Source: Gymnogyps californianus (lineage: Eukaryota > Chordata > Aves > Accipitriformes > Cathartidae). From it: a DNA stretch of 64,000 nucleotides. Location of the stretch: NCBI RefSeq assembly GCF_018139145.2, contig NC_059471.1, forward strand, positions 216,771,494-216,835,493, read 5' to 3'. Of this stretch, positions 13,129-23,756 are shown piece after piece. Both the position numbers and the translations under genes were made by a program. Each line of letters starts with the position of its first letter. Positions within the stretch are counted from its first letter, which is position 1. The notes under the pieces are model-generated. The model worked only from the letters and a program-made list of their open reading frames with translations. It was not told the origin of the DNA and did not search any database.

Positions 13129-13133
13129 GCTCC
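13129..13133. repeat. target-site duplication, right copy (GCTCC)
   Basis: Partner of ACTCC at 12167-12171. Four of five bases match, and the difference is compatible with a later substitution. Confidence 0.7.
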
Positions 13134-13807
13134 CAAATCACTTTCGGATTATAGTTGCTTCAGAGCTGTCATATTTTGGGTTGGCATTGTTTTGCAGTGC
13201 ATTTGCAGTTGCTGAATCACAGGGCAATAAACCCCCAGGACTTTGATTTTAATCTCTGAAAACAAAGTAGCGTGTGAGAAATGGATTTCACCTTGCAATG
13301 ATTAGCTCTTAGCAAGCACGTGCTGTCTTTCCGGAGACATTTAGAGTCAAACTGCATCCGTAGAGACAATTCATCTTTCTTTCCATTGAAACTGCAGTGC
13401 TGAAATTCCGTTGTAAATGAATAACAAAGTTAGTCTTTTTGCTTTACTCGGAGATTTTACATCGGATTACATTTTTAGAGCTGTGTTGGAACAGCCTCTA
13501 GTCCTGTCTACTTACTGCACAGTCACCGTAGTATTTAGCCATTTTAACCAGTGGTAGGTAGCACAGCAACATCTGTTAAATTGAGATAATTCAGTGCTTT
13601 CTCTGATTAGGGAAACTACAAGAGCCAGAGGTGAAGAAAGCATATTAGATTATCCAACTGGTGCAATATCACTGTTATATGCATTATGGTAATGAATCAG
13701 TCCTTCAGCCTCAACCGGGGACCCAGCAGCGCACAGACGGAGTAAAAGAGGGCATAATGTAACTAAACAGGGCAAACAAGGGACAAGAGAAGAGAAGAAT
13801 AATTACT
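13134..13807. other. unique non-coding sequence
   Basis: Single-copy AT-rich DNA between LTR-A copy 1 and a MIR-like fossil. Nothing recognised. Confidence 0.55.
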
Positions 13808-14015
13808 CCCATTTTACAGATGGGGAATGAAGACCTGGGAAGATTAAGGGATTGATCATGTAGAGCTCTGCATTCCTCTGGCCTTGATCTAGCAAATAGC
13901 TTGAGCATCTGCTGATCTTTAATTATAGGAGTAGCCCTGGTGCTTTATGGATGGAAGCAGGAGCTGAACCAAAGTTTCCCAACTCCCTGTTCTGTGCTTT
14001 AAGTACAATCCCATC
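13808..14015 (-). mobile_element. MIR-like fossil SINE
   Basis: Reverse-strand remnant of a tRNA-derived CORE-SINE/MIR. CCCATTTTACAGATGGGGAA at 13808 matches the reverse of the family's well-known CTGTAAAATGGGG core. AGATTAAGGGATTGATCATG follows the expected order. At 13960-14010, GGAGCTGAACC and CAACTCCCTGTTCTGTGCTTT match the reverse of the tRNA-like head with its B box. About 70 bp between these blocks does not fit and may be divergence or an insertion. Identified from memory of the consensus, not by a search. Confidence 0.6.
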
Positions 14016-14329
14016 CGCTGACTTAAGAAATAGTTTTTCTCCCATGTTCTCTGCTGTTTTGTACAGCTTTGGTAATGTGTTTGGAGGCAGGAATCAAATA
14101 TATTTTGAAAAAAGGATGCTTATTTCAAAAGAGAGAGCGCTATTGTTAAAGCTGCATTTAAGTAGTTATGTGTTCTTATTGCTAGTCTTACAAAGGCTTT
14201 CCAATTTGGCTTTTATTGATAATAAACTGGTGTGGTAAGCAGAGGTGATAGCTGCTGGACTATTTTAACACATTTGGGGATTCTGGAGTCAAAGAGAAAG
14301 GGGGAAATGTATGAACTATCAAAATGTTG

Positions 14330-14720
14330 CTGGCTTTTTATTTCAAGATCAATGTAGGATCTCTCAGCACATCACAATGCAAAATGGCGCATAATATCGG
14401 TCCTAAATTGTCCCAAATTATTGCATTTTTAAGCCAAGCCAGCTTTGTTTAAATAATGGCTTTGCCACGGAGACTGTGTCATTGATTGGATTACATCTGT
14501 GTGTCATAGCAAGAAAAATGAATTTGTGTCAGGCTGAATTACAATTTTACATATATTATTTAAGCATTACTCTTTACCTCTCCCTCTGTCAATCATCATC
14601 TCCTTGCAGATTGCTCTATTTTTAATATTTCTCGAAGTCAAAGGTTACTTTCTTCTCGAGGAGCAGCTTTAAACCAAATGTTACTTTAGCAACGACGTTA
14701 ATAGTAATTAATAACTCAGA
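14330..14720. promoter_or_regulatory. candidate conserved non-coding element
   Basis: AT-rich, CpG-poor segment dense in factor-like sites: TGATTGGATTACA near 14483, TCAATCATCATC near 14589, CAAAGGTTAC near 14639 and AGTAATTAATAA near 14703. It has no coding potential. A CR1 inserted directly after it. Function is inferred from composition only. Confidence 0.25.
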
Positions 14721-14740
14721 TGTTTATGAATGCGTGTGTT

Positions 14741-15300
14741 ACCATTCTCCCCCTCTACTCCACTCTCGTGAGACCCCACCTGCAGTACTGCATCCAGCTC
14801 TGGGGTCCCCAGCACAGGAAAGACACGGACCTGTTGGAGGGAGTCCAGAGGAGGGTCACAAAGATGATCAGAGGGCTGGAGCACCTCTCCTATGAAGACA
14901 GGCTGAGAGAGTTGGGGTTGTTCAGCCTGGAGAAGAGAAGGCTCCGGGGAGACCTTCCAGCAGCCTTCCAGTACCTAAAGGGGGCTCATAAGAAAGATGG
15001 GGGCAGCGTTTTTACCAGGGCCTGTAGTAACAGGACAAGGGGTAATGGCTTTAAACTGAAAGAGGGGAGATTTAGATGAGATGTAAGGAAGAAGTTCTTC
15101 ACTGTGAGGGTGGTGAGGCACTGGCACAGGTTGCCCAGAGAGGCTGTGGATGCCCCCTCCCTGGACGTGTTGAAGGTCAGGCTGGATGGGGCTTTGAGCA
15201 ACCTGGTCTAGTGGAAGGTGTCCCTGCCCATGGCAGGGGTGGTTGGACTAGATGATCTTCAGAGATCCTTTCCAACCCAAACTATTCTGTGATTCTATTG
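14741..15300 (+). mobile_element. CR1 LINE, 5'-truncated copy
   Basis: Forward CR1 with the C-terminal end of the reverse-transcriptase ORF and the full 3' UTR, ending CTATTCTGTGATTCTATTG. The remaining open frame runs to 15079 and shows [17 protein letters not shown] and [16 protein letters not shown]. It stops at a TGA inside the usual RFR-D-RKKFF segment, about 40 codons before the normal end. It shares GACCTTCCAGCAGCCTTCCA with the copy at 27.8 kb, marking a subfamily apart from the 4.5/37.1/52.6-kb copies (GCGGCCTT). Non-functional. Confidence 0.95.
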
Positions 15301-17522
15301 ATTTTGCTGCATGAAAGATGTCCAGTGTGCACTGAGGGATCCAAGAGCTTGAGGCAACCTACTTTGGTGGCGTATAGGGAACAAGTTGTTTCTTCTCTTT
15401 ATGTTTACTAATCAGCTGTTTTTCTGTTGCAAAACCACTGTACTTCTTCAGTCTGCTATGCGCCTTGCTATAGGATTACAAAAGAAAAGAGCAGCACGCA
15501 AATGCAACTGGAACTGGAGATAAAGTGTTGGAAGTAACAGAGCTGAAAATCGAGGCTCCTACCAGCTGTCCTCCGCTGCACCTTAGACTGCTCCTTCTAC
15601 TGTTTCTTGTTTCCATGGTTTTGGGAGGTCCCCAAGTAGCCCATTCTGAAGTACTCCGAAGAACCGCATTTCTTGTTCATCAGCAAAGCAATGCTGAGCG
15701 GGAATGAGCTGGAGCAAAAGTCAATACTTATAACTTTTTCATCAAACCTTTAAACATTACATTAAAAATGTATTGTTTGAGATTCGGAAGGGGGCACAGC
15801 AGAGAGGGCAAAGCTTCAGTAAATCTTTAGATAACAGTTTGCAGACCTTACTGCAAGAAGCAGCTCATTCCTTTTTGCACAAAAATCATCAGCCCCAGGT
15901 TTGTTCCTATAGGGATACAGTATGAGTGCTCCCATGCAAGTAGATGGGAGCATGTGCATGTGGGTATACAAGCACAAGAGATTCATTCCCTTTGTCTTTA
16001 TCTTTTGTCTAGTTTCAAAGATTTCTTCCAAATTAATTTCAAGAACCAAGGGATGTGAGAAGACCTGCTATGCTCTTATTGTGCAATTCACTTTGCAGGT
16101 TTTGGAAAGGGAGGACGTACAGGAGAAGCTGCATTTTTATTTTGTAGCTGTTATTTAATAGTCAGTAGTGCTTCGGGTGTAGCCTGAGGAAAATAAATTC
16201 AGTATGGGAGGGTAAGAATTTGCTACCACGCAACTGGGCAAGCACTCTAGTGCATAAATAGACATATTAACTACATGTGTTAAGTAGTTGCGTAGCATTT
16301 TTGAGACTTAATTTGCAGCTTGGAAATTTGGAGTGGGAACTCCAGTCAGTCAGTCTCTGCCTGTGGTGCTGATGACTATCTCTTTATCGTAACCATTGTA
16401 TTCATTATTCTGTATTTAATAGTGAAGCCCCAGAACTGAGGCACATGGAACATCATTTGGGTTCTTTTTCTGCCTTTCCTATGCAGTGAGCCCCTTGGTT
16501 CATCACTGGAATTTTACCATACAAGGGCACAGTTGCATTTTTAGACTGTGCCAACTTCCAGGGTCTCACGTGAGGCTCAGAAAAAAACTTCTGCACCCTC
16601 TGGAAATAACAAGGAAAAATTACACTTTGAGTTTGGGGTGGTTTTAAACCTGTGTTGATTATCTTCAGGTTCTTGTTTGCGTGCAAGTTTATTTGCGGGG
16701 TAAATTTCTGAAAAGGCGAATGCCAGTTGGTTTGGGAGGATGTCTGGGAGTGGGTGACAGGAGAGACTGACTGCTGCAGCGGCACTGGCCTCTTGGGTGG
16801 GAACCATCCGTGAGCTTTTTAGAAATGCTGTGTGTCAGCACGAGACGATAATTGATCCAAGTGTCACATAGTTGTTAAGCCATCGCTGTTTCTTAATTGA
16901 TAATTAATTGTGTCTAGCAGGTTCAAAACTCGATATAGTACTGGGGAGAAAAAACCTTCTTCAGGGGCAGTTCAAAACTCTAACGCAAGGAGAGTCCAGG
17001 GCGATGAGCCTCTCTATGCTGAAATTAGTCGTTGTGAATGATTCCCCATGGAGTTACAGATCCCACTTACAATAACATCAATTGTATCTACGCTGGAGGT
17101 TTGCACCATTGGATAAAGCGGAGAAAAAAAGCTCTGCAAAATATGACTGCCTCAATATGGAGATATTCATAGGATGGGCAAGAGCCTTAGAGTTGAGTGC
17201 CATGATTGAAATATGACTGAATTTTCATATTTTAAATGTCTTTGTTAATACAGAACACATGTTCTTACCAAGGTTCCACCTTCAGCCTAGACCTACAGTT
17301 TTTATTAATTCTTGCCAATAGGTGAGGTGGGTAATGGAGCCTGGGTGAGTCCCTGGGGAGTTACTGCAGTGTGCGGCAGCTCTTCCAAATAGTCCCTGTG
17401 CACCAGAGGAAGCGTATATATGCTGCAGACTTCGGATGTACGCTTCAGACCTTTAAACTCAGGCTTTAGAAAGAAAAAGAATCATGCCCATCTTTGAAAA
17501 TTTTAACCACAAAGTCAGAGAC
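15301..17522. other. unique non-coding sequence
   Basis: Mostly single-copy AT-rich sequence without recognised genes. The only item of note is the homeobox-motif cluster near 16.9 kb listed separately. Confidence 0.55.
16893..16910. promoter_or_regulatory. cluster of TAATTR homeodomain-type sites
   Basis: TTAATTGATAATTAATTG holds three TAATTG/TAATTA cores at 16894, 16901 and 16905. The flanks (about 16830-16920) are also motif-like. Such clusters occur in developmental enhancers, but AT-rich DNA also produces them by chance. Confidence 0.25.
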
Positions 17523-17739
17523 TCATAGAATCATTTAGGTTGGAAAAGACATGTAATATCATCGAGTCCAACCCTTAACCTAACACTGCCAAGTCCACCA
17601 CTAAACCATGTCCCTAAGCACCACGTCTACACGTCTTTTAAATCCCTCCAGGGATGGTGACTCAACCACTTCCCTGGGCAGCCTGTTCCAGTGCTCGACA
17701 ACCCTTTTGGTGAAGAAATTTTTCCTAATATCCAATCTG
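17523..17739 (-). mobile_element. CR1 LINE 3'-end fragment
   Basis: Reverse CR1 3' portion. It runs from TCATAGAATCATTTAGGTTGG through CCAAGTCCACCACTAAACCA and GCCTGTTCCAGTGCTCGACA to TTTTTCCTAATATCCAATCT, where it is truncated. Same subfamily as the 9.5-kb fragment. It ends only 51 bp before the target duplication of LTR-A copy 2. Confidence 0.92.
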
Positions 17740-17790
17740 TTACATTTCCTTTAAAACCTTTTATAAAAAAGTAAATCCAAATCTAGCTGC

Positions 17791-17795
17791 ATTGG
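17791..17795. repeat. target-site duplication, left copy (ATTGG)
   Basis: Perfect match to 18940-18944. It marks the left edge of LTR-A copy 2. Confidence 0.85.
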
Positions 17796-17977
17796 TGTGG
17801 TGGGTTGACCCTGGCTGGACGCCCGCACCCACCAAAGCCGCTCTATCACTCCCCTTCTGAGCGGAACAGGGGAGAGAAAATATAACGAAAGGCTCGTGGG
17901 TCGAGATAAGGACAGGGAGATCACTCAGCAATTACCGTCACGGGCAAAACAGACTCGACTTGGGGAAATTAGTTTAA

Positions 17978-17983
17978 TTTATT
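17978..17983 (-). promoter_or_regulatory. AATAAA poly(A) signal of LTR-A copy 2
   Basis: On the LTR sense (minus) strand this reads AATAAA, followed by ATTAAA a few bases on. Same place as the ATTAAA in copy 1. Confidence 0.5.
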
Positions 17984-18199
17984 ACCAGTCAAATCAGAGT
18001 AGGATAATGAGAAATAAAACCAAATCTTAAAAACACCTTCCCCCTAACCCTCCCTTCTTCCCGGGCTTAACTTTACCCCTGATTTTCTCTACCTCCTCCC
18101 CCAAGTGGCGCAGGGGGACGGGGAATGGGGGTTGTGGTCAGTTCATCACACGTTGTCTCTGCCGCTCCTTCCTCCTCAGGGGGAGGACTCCTCACACTC

Positions 18200-18630
18200 T
18201 GCCCCTGCTCCAGCGTGGGGTCCCTCCCACGGGAGACAGTCCTCCACGGACTTCTCCAACATGAGTCCTTCCCACAGGCTGCAGTTCTCCATGAACTGCT
18301 CCAGCGTGGGTCCCTTCCACGGGGCGCAGTCCTTCAGGAACAGACTGCTCCAGCGTGGGTCCCTCCATGGGGTCACAAGCCCTGCCAGCAAACCTGCTCC
18401 AGCCTGGGCTCCTCTCTCCACGGGACCACAGCTCCTGCCAGGAGCCTGCTCCAGCACGGGCTTCCCACGGGGTCCCAGCCTCCTTCGGGCATCCCCCTGC
18501 TCCGGCGTGGGGTCTTCCACGGGCTGCAGGTGGAGATCTGCTCCACCGTGGACCTCCATGGGCTGCAGGGGGACAGCCTGCCTCACCATGGTCTTCCCCA
18601 CAGGCTGCAGGGGAATCTCTGCTCCGGCGC
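18200..18630 (-). repeat. minisatellite-like tandem repeats inside LTR-A copy 2
   Basis: On the plus strand, about nine or ten degenerate units built on CTGCTCCAGCGTGGGTCC followed by a CCACGGG-type block. Unit starts are visible near 18205, 18252, 18297, 18346, 18393, 18449, 18498, 18539, 18580 and 18616, spaced about 36-56 bp. GC-rich. Confidence 0.85.
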
Positions 18631-18939
18631 CTGGAGCACCTCCTCCCCCTCCTTCTCCACTGACCTGGGTGTCTGCGGAGCTGTTTCCTCTCACATAGTC
18701 TCACTCCTCTCTCTGGCTGCAATTGCTGCTGCACAGCAACTTTTTCCTCTTCTTAAATCTGTTATCCCAGAGGCGCTACCACCGTCGCTGATGGGCTCGG
18801 CCTTGGCCAGCGGCGGGTCCGTCTTGGAGCCGGCTGGCATTGACTTTATCGGACATAGGGGAAGCTTCTGGCAGCTTCTCACAGCAGCCACCCCTGTAGC
18901 CCACCTGCTACCAAAACCTTGCCACGCAAACCCAATACA

Positions 18940-18944
18940 ATTGG
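18940..18944. repeat. target-site duplication, right copy (ATTGG)
   Basis: Perfect partner of 17791-17795. Confidence 0.85.
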
Positions 18945-21900
18945 ATGTAGGATTGTGGTGTTCTGCAAAACAGACCAATACAGCGAAATGAAACCACCGT
19001 TAAGGTGAAGATGATCTTTGCATTCCTGATATCTAAACCTTCCCCCTGGGGACAGAAGTCCAAGACCAGTGTCTGATGCCAGCTGCTTCTCATGCCACAA
19101 GCAAGAGAACTGCTAGGAAGAGTTAAAGAGGGAATGTGTTTCTAAAAGCAGCTCTCAAGGACAACATAAATAATCTATCAATATTAGACCGAGCAAGGGA
19201 ATATCTATAGCTGTCGTGACTAAAAACCCATCATACAGCTGTATTTTTGATCGGAAAAGCAGTATGGAGGAGTAAAAACCGTTTTGTAGCCTGATGTGCT
19301 GCAGGGGAACGGCACTCTCCATCCTGTGCACAACTGGCATCTTCTCTCAAGGCTGCCAGCTGGGCAGAACTGGGTCTGCTCATCAACTGGGATGGAAGAT
19401 GGCTTAAAAAATGTATCTGTTATGATGCAAAGGGGAAATCACTCCCTCTGAACCAATGCTAAATACTTGTCTCTGTTTAGCATTTGGAAATAGTCAGATA
19501 TTAGTGATTCTGTCTTTCCAATTAGAAATGCTGGCAAAATTTACTGTTATACTTTGAGCAAGAGCAGTGTGTGAACACTGCCTGAGTTCCAGTATCAACA
19601 CGCTCTTTACTTTAGTTGTGCCTGTAGTTTTGACGGCGTGCAGTTGTGTTTTCTCAGCTAACACAAATTATAATGTTCTGCGGTGGATTGTGAAACAACT
19701 GTAGCACTTCATTTTACAACATATTTGCGGAGGGTGAAATTGTATTGAGCTTGTGTATAAGCTTGTGGAGGCAAAATGTCTTAAATTGACTGTCCACTTT
19801 CCTTGTCCAGTTTCACTAAAGAAAAAGAAGTTAATACTTGAGTTAAATTTAATTTTAGTTTGGTTTTATAACCAGAAAGAGCAGGTCAATATTTTCTGAA
19901 ACAGAGAGGAAAAATCTTCTTGGAAGAATTTTTTTCCTCTTAAAAGTGTGTTTGATTGTGAAGCTATATTACTTGGAGCTGAATTTAGTGAAAAGTTAGT
20001 GCTGACAGCCCGTCCCATCTCATCCCATCCCATCCCCTCCCCTGCGTTTAATATCTCTGAATAACGCTGAATAGCCTGTTGCACTTGTTAATTACCCCTC
20101 CATACATTATTTAACTATCTCACTACACCTGCTGATTTCTCTCCCTGAAAAAACAGTTGGGAATAATGCATTAAAAGCATCTTAATATTATATTGTTTGT
20201 TGTCTATATCTCATTAACATTTGTTTGTCTGGAAAAGTAGAGTAGTTTATTTGACCTGTACTGTACCCACCATGGCACTGCCCTCCCATGCCGCATCCCC
20301 ATCCCTGAACCCTCAAGTGAGGGAAAAGGCTAATTTATTCTGTAACACAAAACACTGTATTTTCTTAAATAACTCTGTAGGAGATGTTGATAGTATGTGG
20401 AAACTTGAAGTTACCACTTAAGCTTTGAATGAGAATATTAAGCGTTGTATGAACGGTAATTATAAATGAGGATCTTTGCGTTGTTAATGGGCACTCAGAG
20501 TCTTGGGCGATAAGTGGTGGTGGTGGTTGGGACCTACGAAGACCTAAAGTGGTTGGATTCATTGTCCTTTTCTGACCTGGTTTAGCAACCCAACAGTGAC
20601 CACATAGCTGTTTGGGCGAGGACAGATGTTGTTTCTCATGATTCTGCTTTTTTTAAAAAGAAATAGAAAAGCAATAGAATAAGTCTGGGAAAATATTACA
20701 TTTTCTACGGTGGCATTTAACTGGTGGCCACGATGGGAGTTTTTCACTGCTGTTTCCATACCCAGACCGTTCTCTGTCATTAAAGACCCGTTTGACAAGT
20801 CTCGTTGCTTAAAATGAGTAGGCCCAGTTACAACCATCCCTTAATTATTAAAAATGATGCTTTTTTTTTTCCTCCAGTGATGTAAGAGTGTTTTGGATGG
20901 CTTTTCGCCCATGGCACAAAGAAGAGAAGTCTGCTATTTGAAAGATACTAAATTAGTGTGGAAGTGGAGTGAATTTTTGTTTTCAAGAAGAGTGGCTGCA
21001 GTGCAGATGCATGTATGTAATAGAGGAACCTGTACATGTGGGTGTATATTTTTTATAGTTTAGGATCATTATCTTAAAGTAAAGTAAAGGCAGCCAGACC
21101 CCCAGGTAGCTCCCCATCTTGCTGTATTACGGGTTTTTTCTCCTTCCACCAAAGTGGTTTTGCGTCCATTCACTAGATACGGCCCTGAGAGGCTGGAATG
21201 AGATATTGAAATGTAGTTGCATCTGATCTTGGAAATTGCCAAAGTTAACAATTTTCTAAACCTAAAAATAAGAAAGGGCTATTTTGCAAACCTCATAATT
21301 GATGTTCTGTCAGAGCTTGCATTTTATTTCATTCCTCTGAATTCAATATATGGATTTTTATCCAAAGCATTTACCAGGCACTGGTGACTCTCTCCCTTTG
21401 GTTGATTGAAGATGAGTGTGTGGGGAGGGAGGGGGAAGAAGGACGGTGTTTTTCTTTGTTCACTTTTGTATTAGGTGAACTGAACTGTGGTTCCAGGACG
21501 AGTCCCATCAGCGGCTCAGACAGTCCTTGAAACCCTTTCCCAAGTCTATCCATACTTACAGGTCACTTACAGGTTTCCAAACAAAGAAGAGACTGAACCG
21601 ACTTTCATCTTCTGTGGTCGTTACTGTGTTCGGTGAGAGGAGGGCACTTTATAGATTGAATCTTCCAGTAGGTTTAAACAAGAACTGGCACCTTTTAAAT
21701 GAGGTCTTTGGATGGACTTGACTGGATAATAATTTACTGACCTTTCTGCCTAGGTGTTCAATTGATGCACTCCATGCACACTTCTGGCTTCAACTGCTGG
21801 CTTTATCCAAGGGTGCAGGTATCTTAAGTTCATTTTGACTGCAGGGGATAGAAAGATGAGACACTAAGTTAATGAAGGGTGATTTTTTCCCCTCTCTCTT

Positions 21901-23669
21901 TTTCATTGGTCATACCCCAGAACTGATTAGCAGAATCCTGACCCAGAATAAAAGCATGAAAGTCTTCCTTGAAGTACACTGGGAACTCTTTTTAATTGGC
22001 TTGAAGTCATTCTTGAGTGGTAGGAACCTTGCCTATATCTCATTTATTTAACATTGCCAAGATCGTTCCTTGGCCTGCATCGGTCTTTGGGGTCTTCTTA
22101 GTACCTGGATCCATCCACCAGCTGTCTGCTCAGCGGCAACGTGCGGTTTCTGTCCCGTGGAAATGAAATCGTTGAGTCTCCATTGTTTTTCATCATTCTC
22201 TGGCCAGAGTCACACTGACACACATTTTCATTTCCCTGGTTGTTGATGTCATGCTGTCCTTAGATTGCCAGAAAAGGTGAGAGATGTAAAAGAACCTGCA
22301 AATACAAACTCAGTTTATTTGGGGATGTTAATGAGTTGTTTGTAATAGTATTGTACATGGCTGCATTCAAAATTAATAGTAGAGAACCATTGTCTTGCTT
22401 GTAACAGCACTTTATAACTTAGTAGAATTCACATTAACTGAAGGGCTTAGAAAATAGGAATGTATCTTCTTTTTCTTTGACCTGCTGTCAAGAGTATTTT
22501 TGAATAATGTGTGGTGAAGGAGCCACATGGTTCAGAAGCCAAAGTAGCTCTGGTGGTGGCCTGAGTTCAAAACATAACATTAGTTTTAAATGTTAAGAAT
22601 TCATGTAGGGTTTATTTTCTTTAGAAAAGTCATTACTAGCTGGAATGGAACAGTGATGAAGAGAGCGGTATCTGCTAACTCAGTAGTTCTTCTCCACTAC
22701 TTATGCTTACCGTATCTGAAAAAAACTAAGAAATCAATTCCTGCAATCCCTAGCCACGTCAAAACAGCACTTATCAATGTGAGCCTAATGGAAGTTGCCT
22801 TGTCTGTTTGAAAGCGTATGAATCTCGGGGGTCAGGATATAATTTCTTTCTTCTCTTATGCTTGCAGATGCTGCTATGGAATAAAGAGTTTTTTTCCACT
22901 GAATGAGGGTGGTAAAAATTACTCACAAAATTGTTCCAATTGAAGCAGCTTTTTAAAAATTATTTGGTGGTAAGGACAGAACCCGACTAGGTGGCCATTC
23001 AACATCTGAAAATAAGAACAAGTTTAATTTTGTTTTAGTGGTTGAAGTTAAGTTGAGCAGGTCAAAGAACTAGGTGGATCCAGGGGGAGGAAAAAAGCAA
23101 CGAAACAAAAAAACCCCACAAAAATTCCTTTGGCCACAACATATTTTGGATGAATCTGGGTTAACATGGGAATCCATGGTGCCAAGAAGGCCAGCGAAGA
23201 AATTAAACAGCACAACAAATAGGAACATGTTACAATGCACGTGATGTATTGCACATAGAGGAGAACAGCCGAGTTCTGAGCTGTGGTTTTGCAAGATAAC
23301 TCGTTGGGGATTTTGTTTGTGTTTTAAGTTCGTTGGCTGGCTTTATGGACTCTGTGCAGCAAGGCGTTGTGGGGATTGCGACCTTTCAAGGCAGACTTTG
23401 CTAGGTGTGAAAGTGAGAGATGGCCAGTCCCCCCATCTGAAGATCATTGAAGCTGGTAGGTCATCCAGACTTGGGCTTTGGGTTAAGGCCTGGCAATATG
23501 GAATTAAATACAACCGCGTTGGCAATGTAGGAAATAAAACACTCGCTTTCTCTTGACAAGGACATTGCTCCCAAGCACAGAGAGCAAGTCTCTGGCGGAC
23601 TGTGGAAGACACAAATGTGTGTGTTTTCTTCCAGGCTCACTCTCGCTCTCGCTCTCTCCCCACCCCCCA
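18945..23669. other. unique non-coding sequence
   Basis: AT-rich single-copy DNA without recognised gene or element. A short pyrimidine-rich (CATCC)n-like tract lies at 20011-20043. Open frames are under 100 codons. Confidence 0.55.
20011..20043. repeat. short CATCC-type microsatellite
   Basis: Imperfect pentanucleotide run around CATCCCATCCCATCCCC. Confidence 0.7.
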
Positions 23670-23756
23670 CCTCCCCCCTTCTTCCTTTCTTCCTTTCTTC
23701 TTTCCTTCTTTCCTTCCTTCTTTCTTTCCTTCCTTCTTTCCTTCTTTCTTTCTTCT
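23670..23756. repeat. 87-bp pure polypyrimidine tract, (CTTT/CCTT)n
   Basis: Uninterrupted C/T on the plus strand made of CTTCCTTT, CTTT and CCTT units. A more irregular CTCTCG and CACCCCCC-rich stretch precedes it from about 23640. It keeps frames open on both strands (FLSF and KERKKE low complexity), which should not be read as genes. Confidence 0.97.

Larger units (their letters stand above)
17796..18939 (-). mobile_element. solo LTR, endogenous retrovirus family LTR-A (copy 2)
   Basis: A 1144-bp reverse-oriented solo LTR. On the plus strand it starts TGTGGTGGGTTGACCC and ends AACCCAATACA, with perfect ATTGG duplications on both sides. On the sense strand it has the same order as copy 1: short U3, TTAAGAAG box, GC-rich tandem repeats, G-rich tract, AATAAA signal and U5. 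The repeat block is the most expanded of the three copies. That keeps long frames open on both strands: 288 codons on plus (18125-18991, running out of the LTR) and 180 and 172 codons on minus. These frames show only the low-complexity repeat translation and no domain. No proviral interior is present. Confidence 0.93.

Noticed and set aside
18105..18734. Proline/serine-rich and histidine-containing frames in both directions
   Set aside because: Products of the LTR tandem repeats; both strands are open because the sequence is GC-rich and stop-poor.
20505..20575. GTGGTGGTTGGGACC...TTGGATTCATTGTCC resembled a CR1 3' tail
   Set aside because: Only loose similarity. The diagnostic CCAACC and ATTCTATG terminus is missing.
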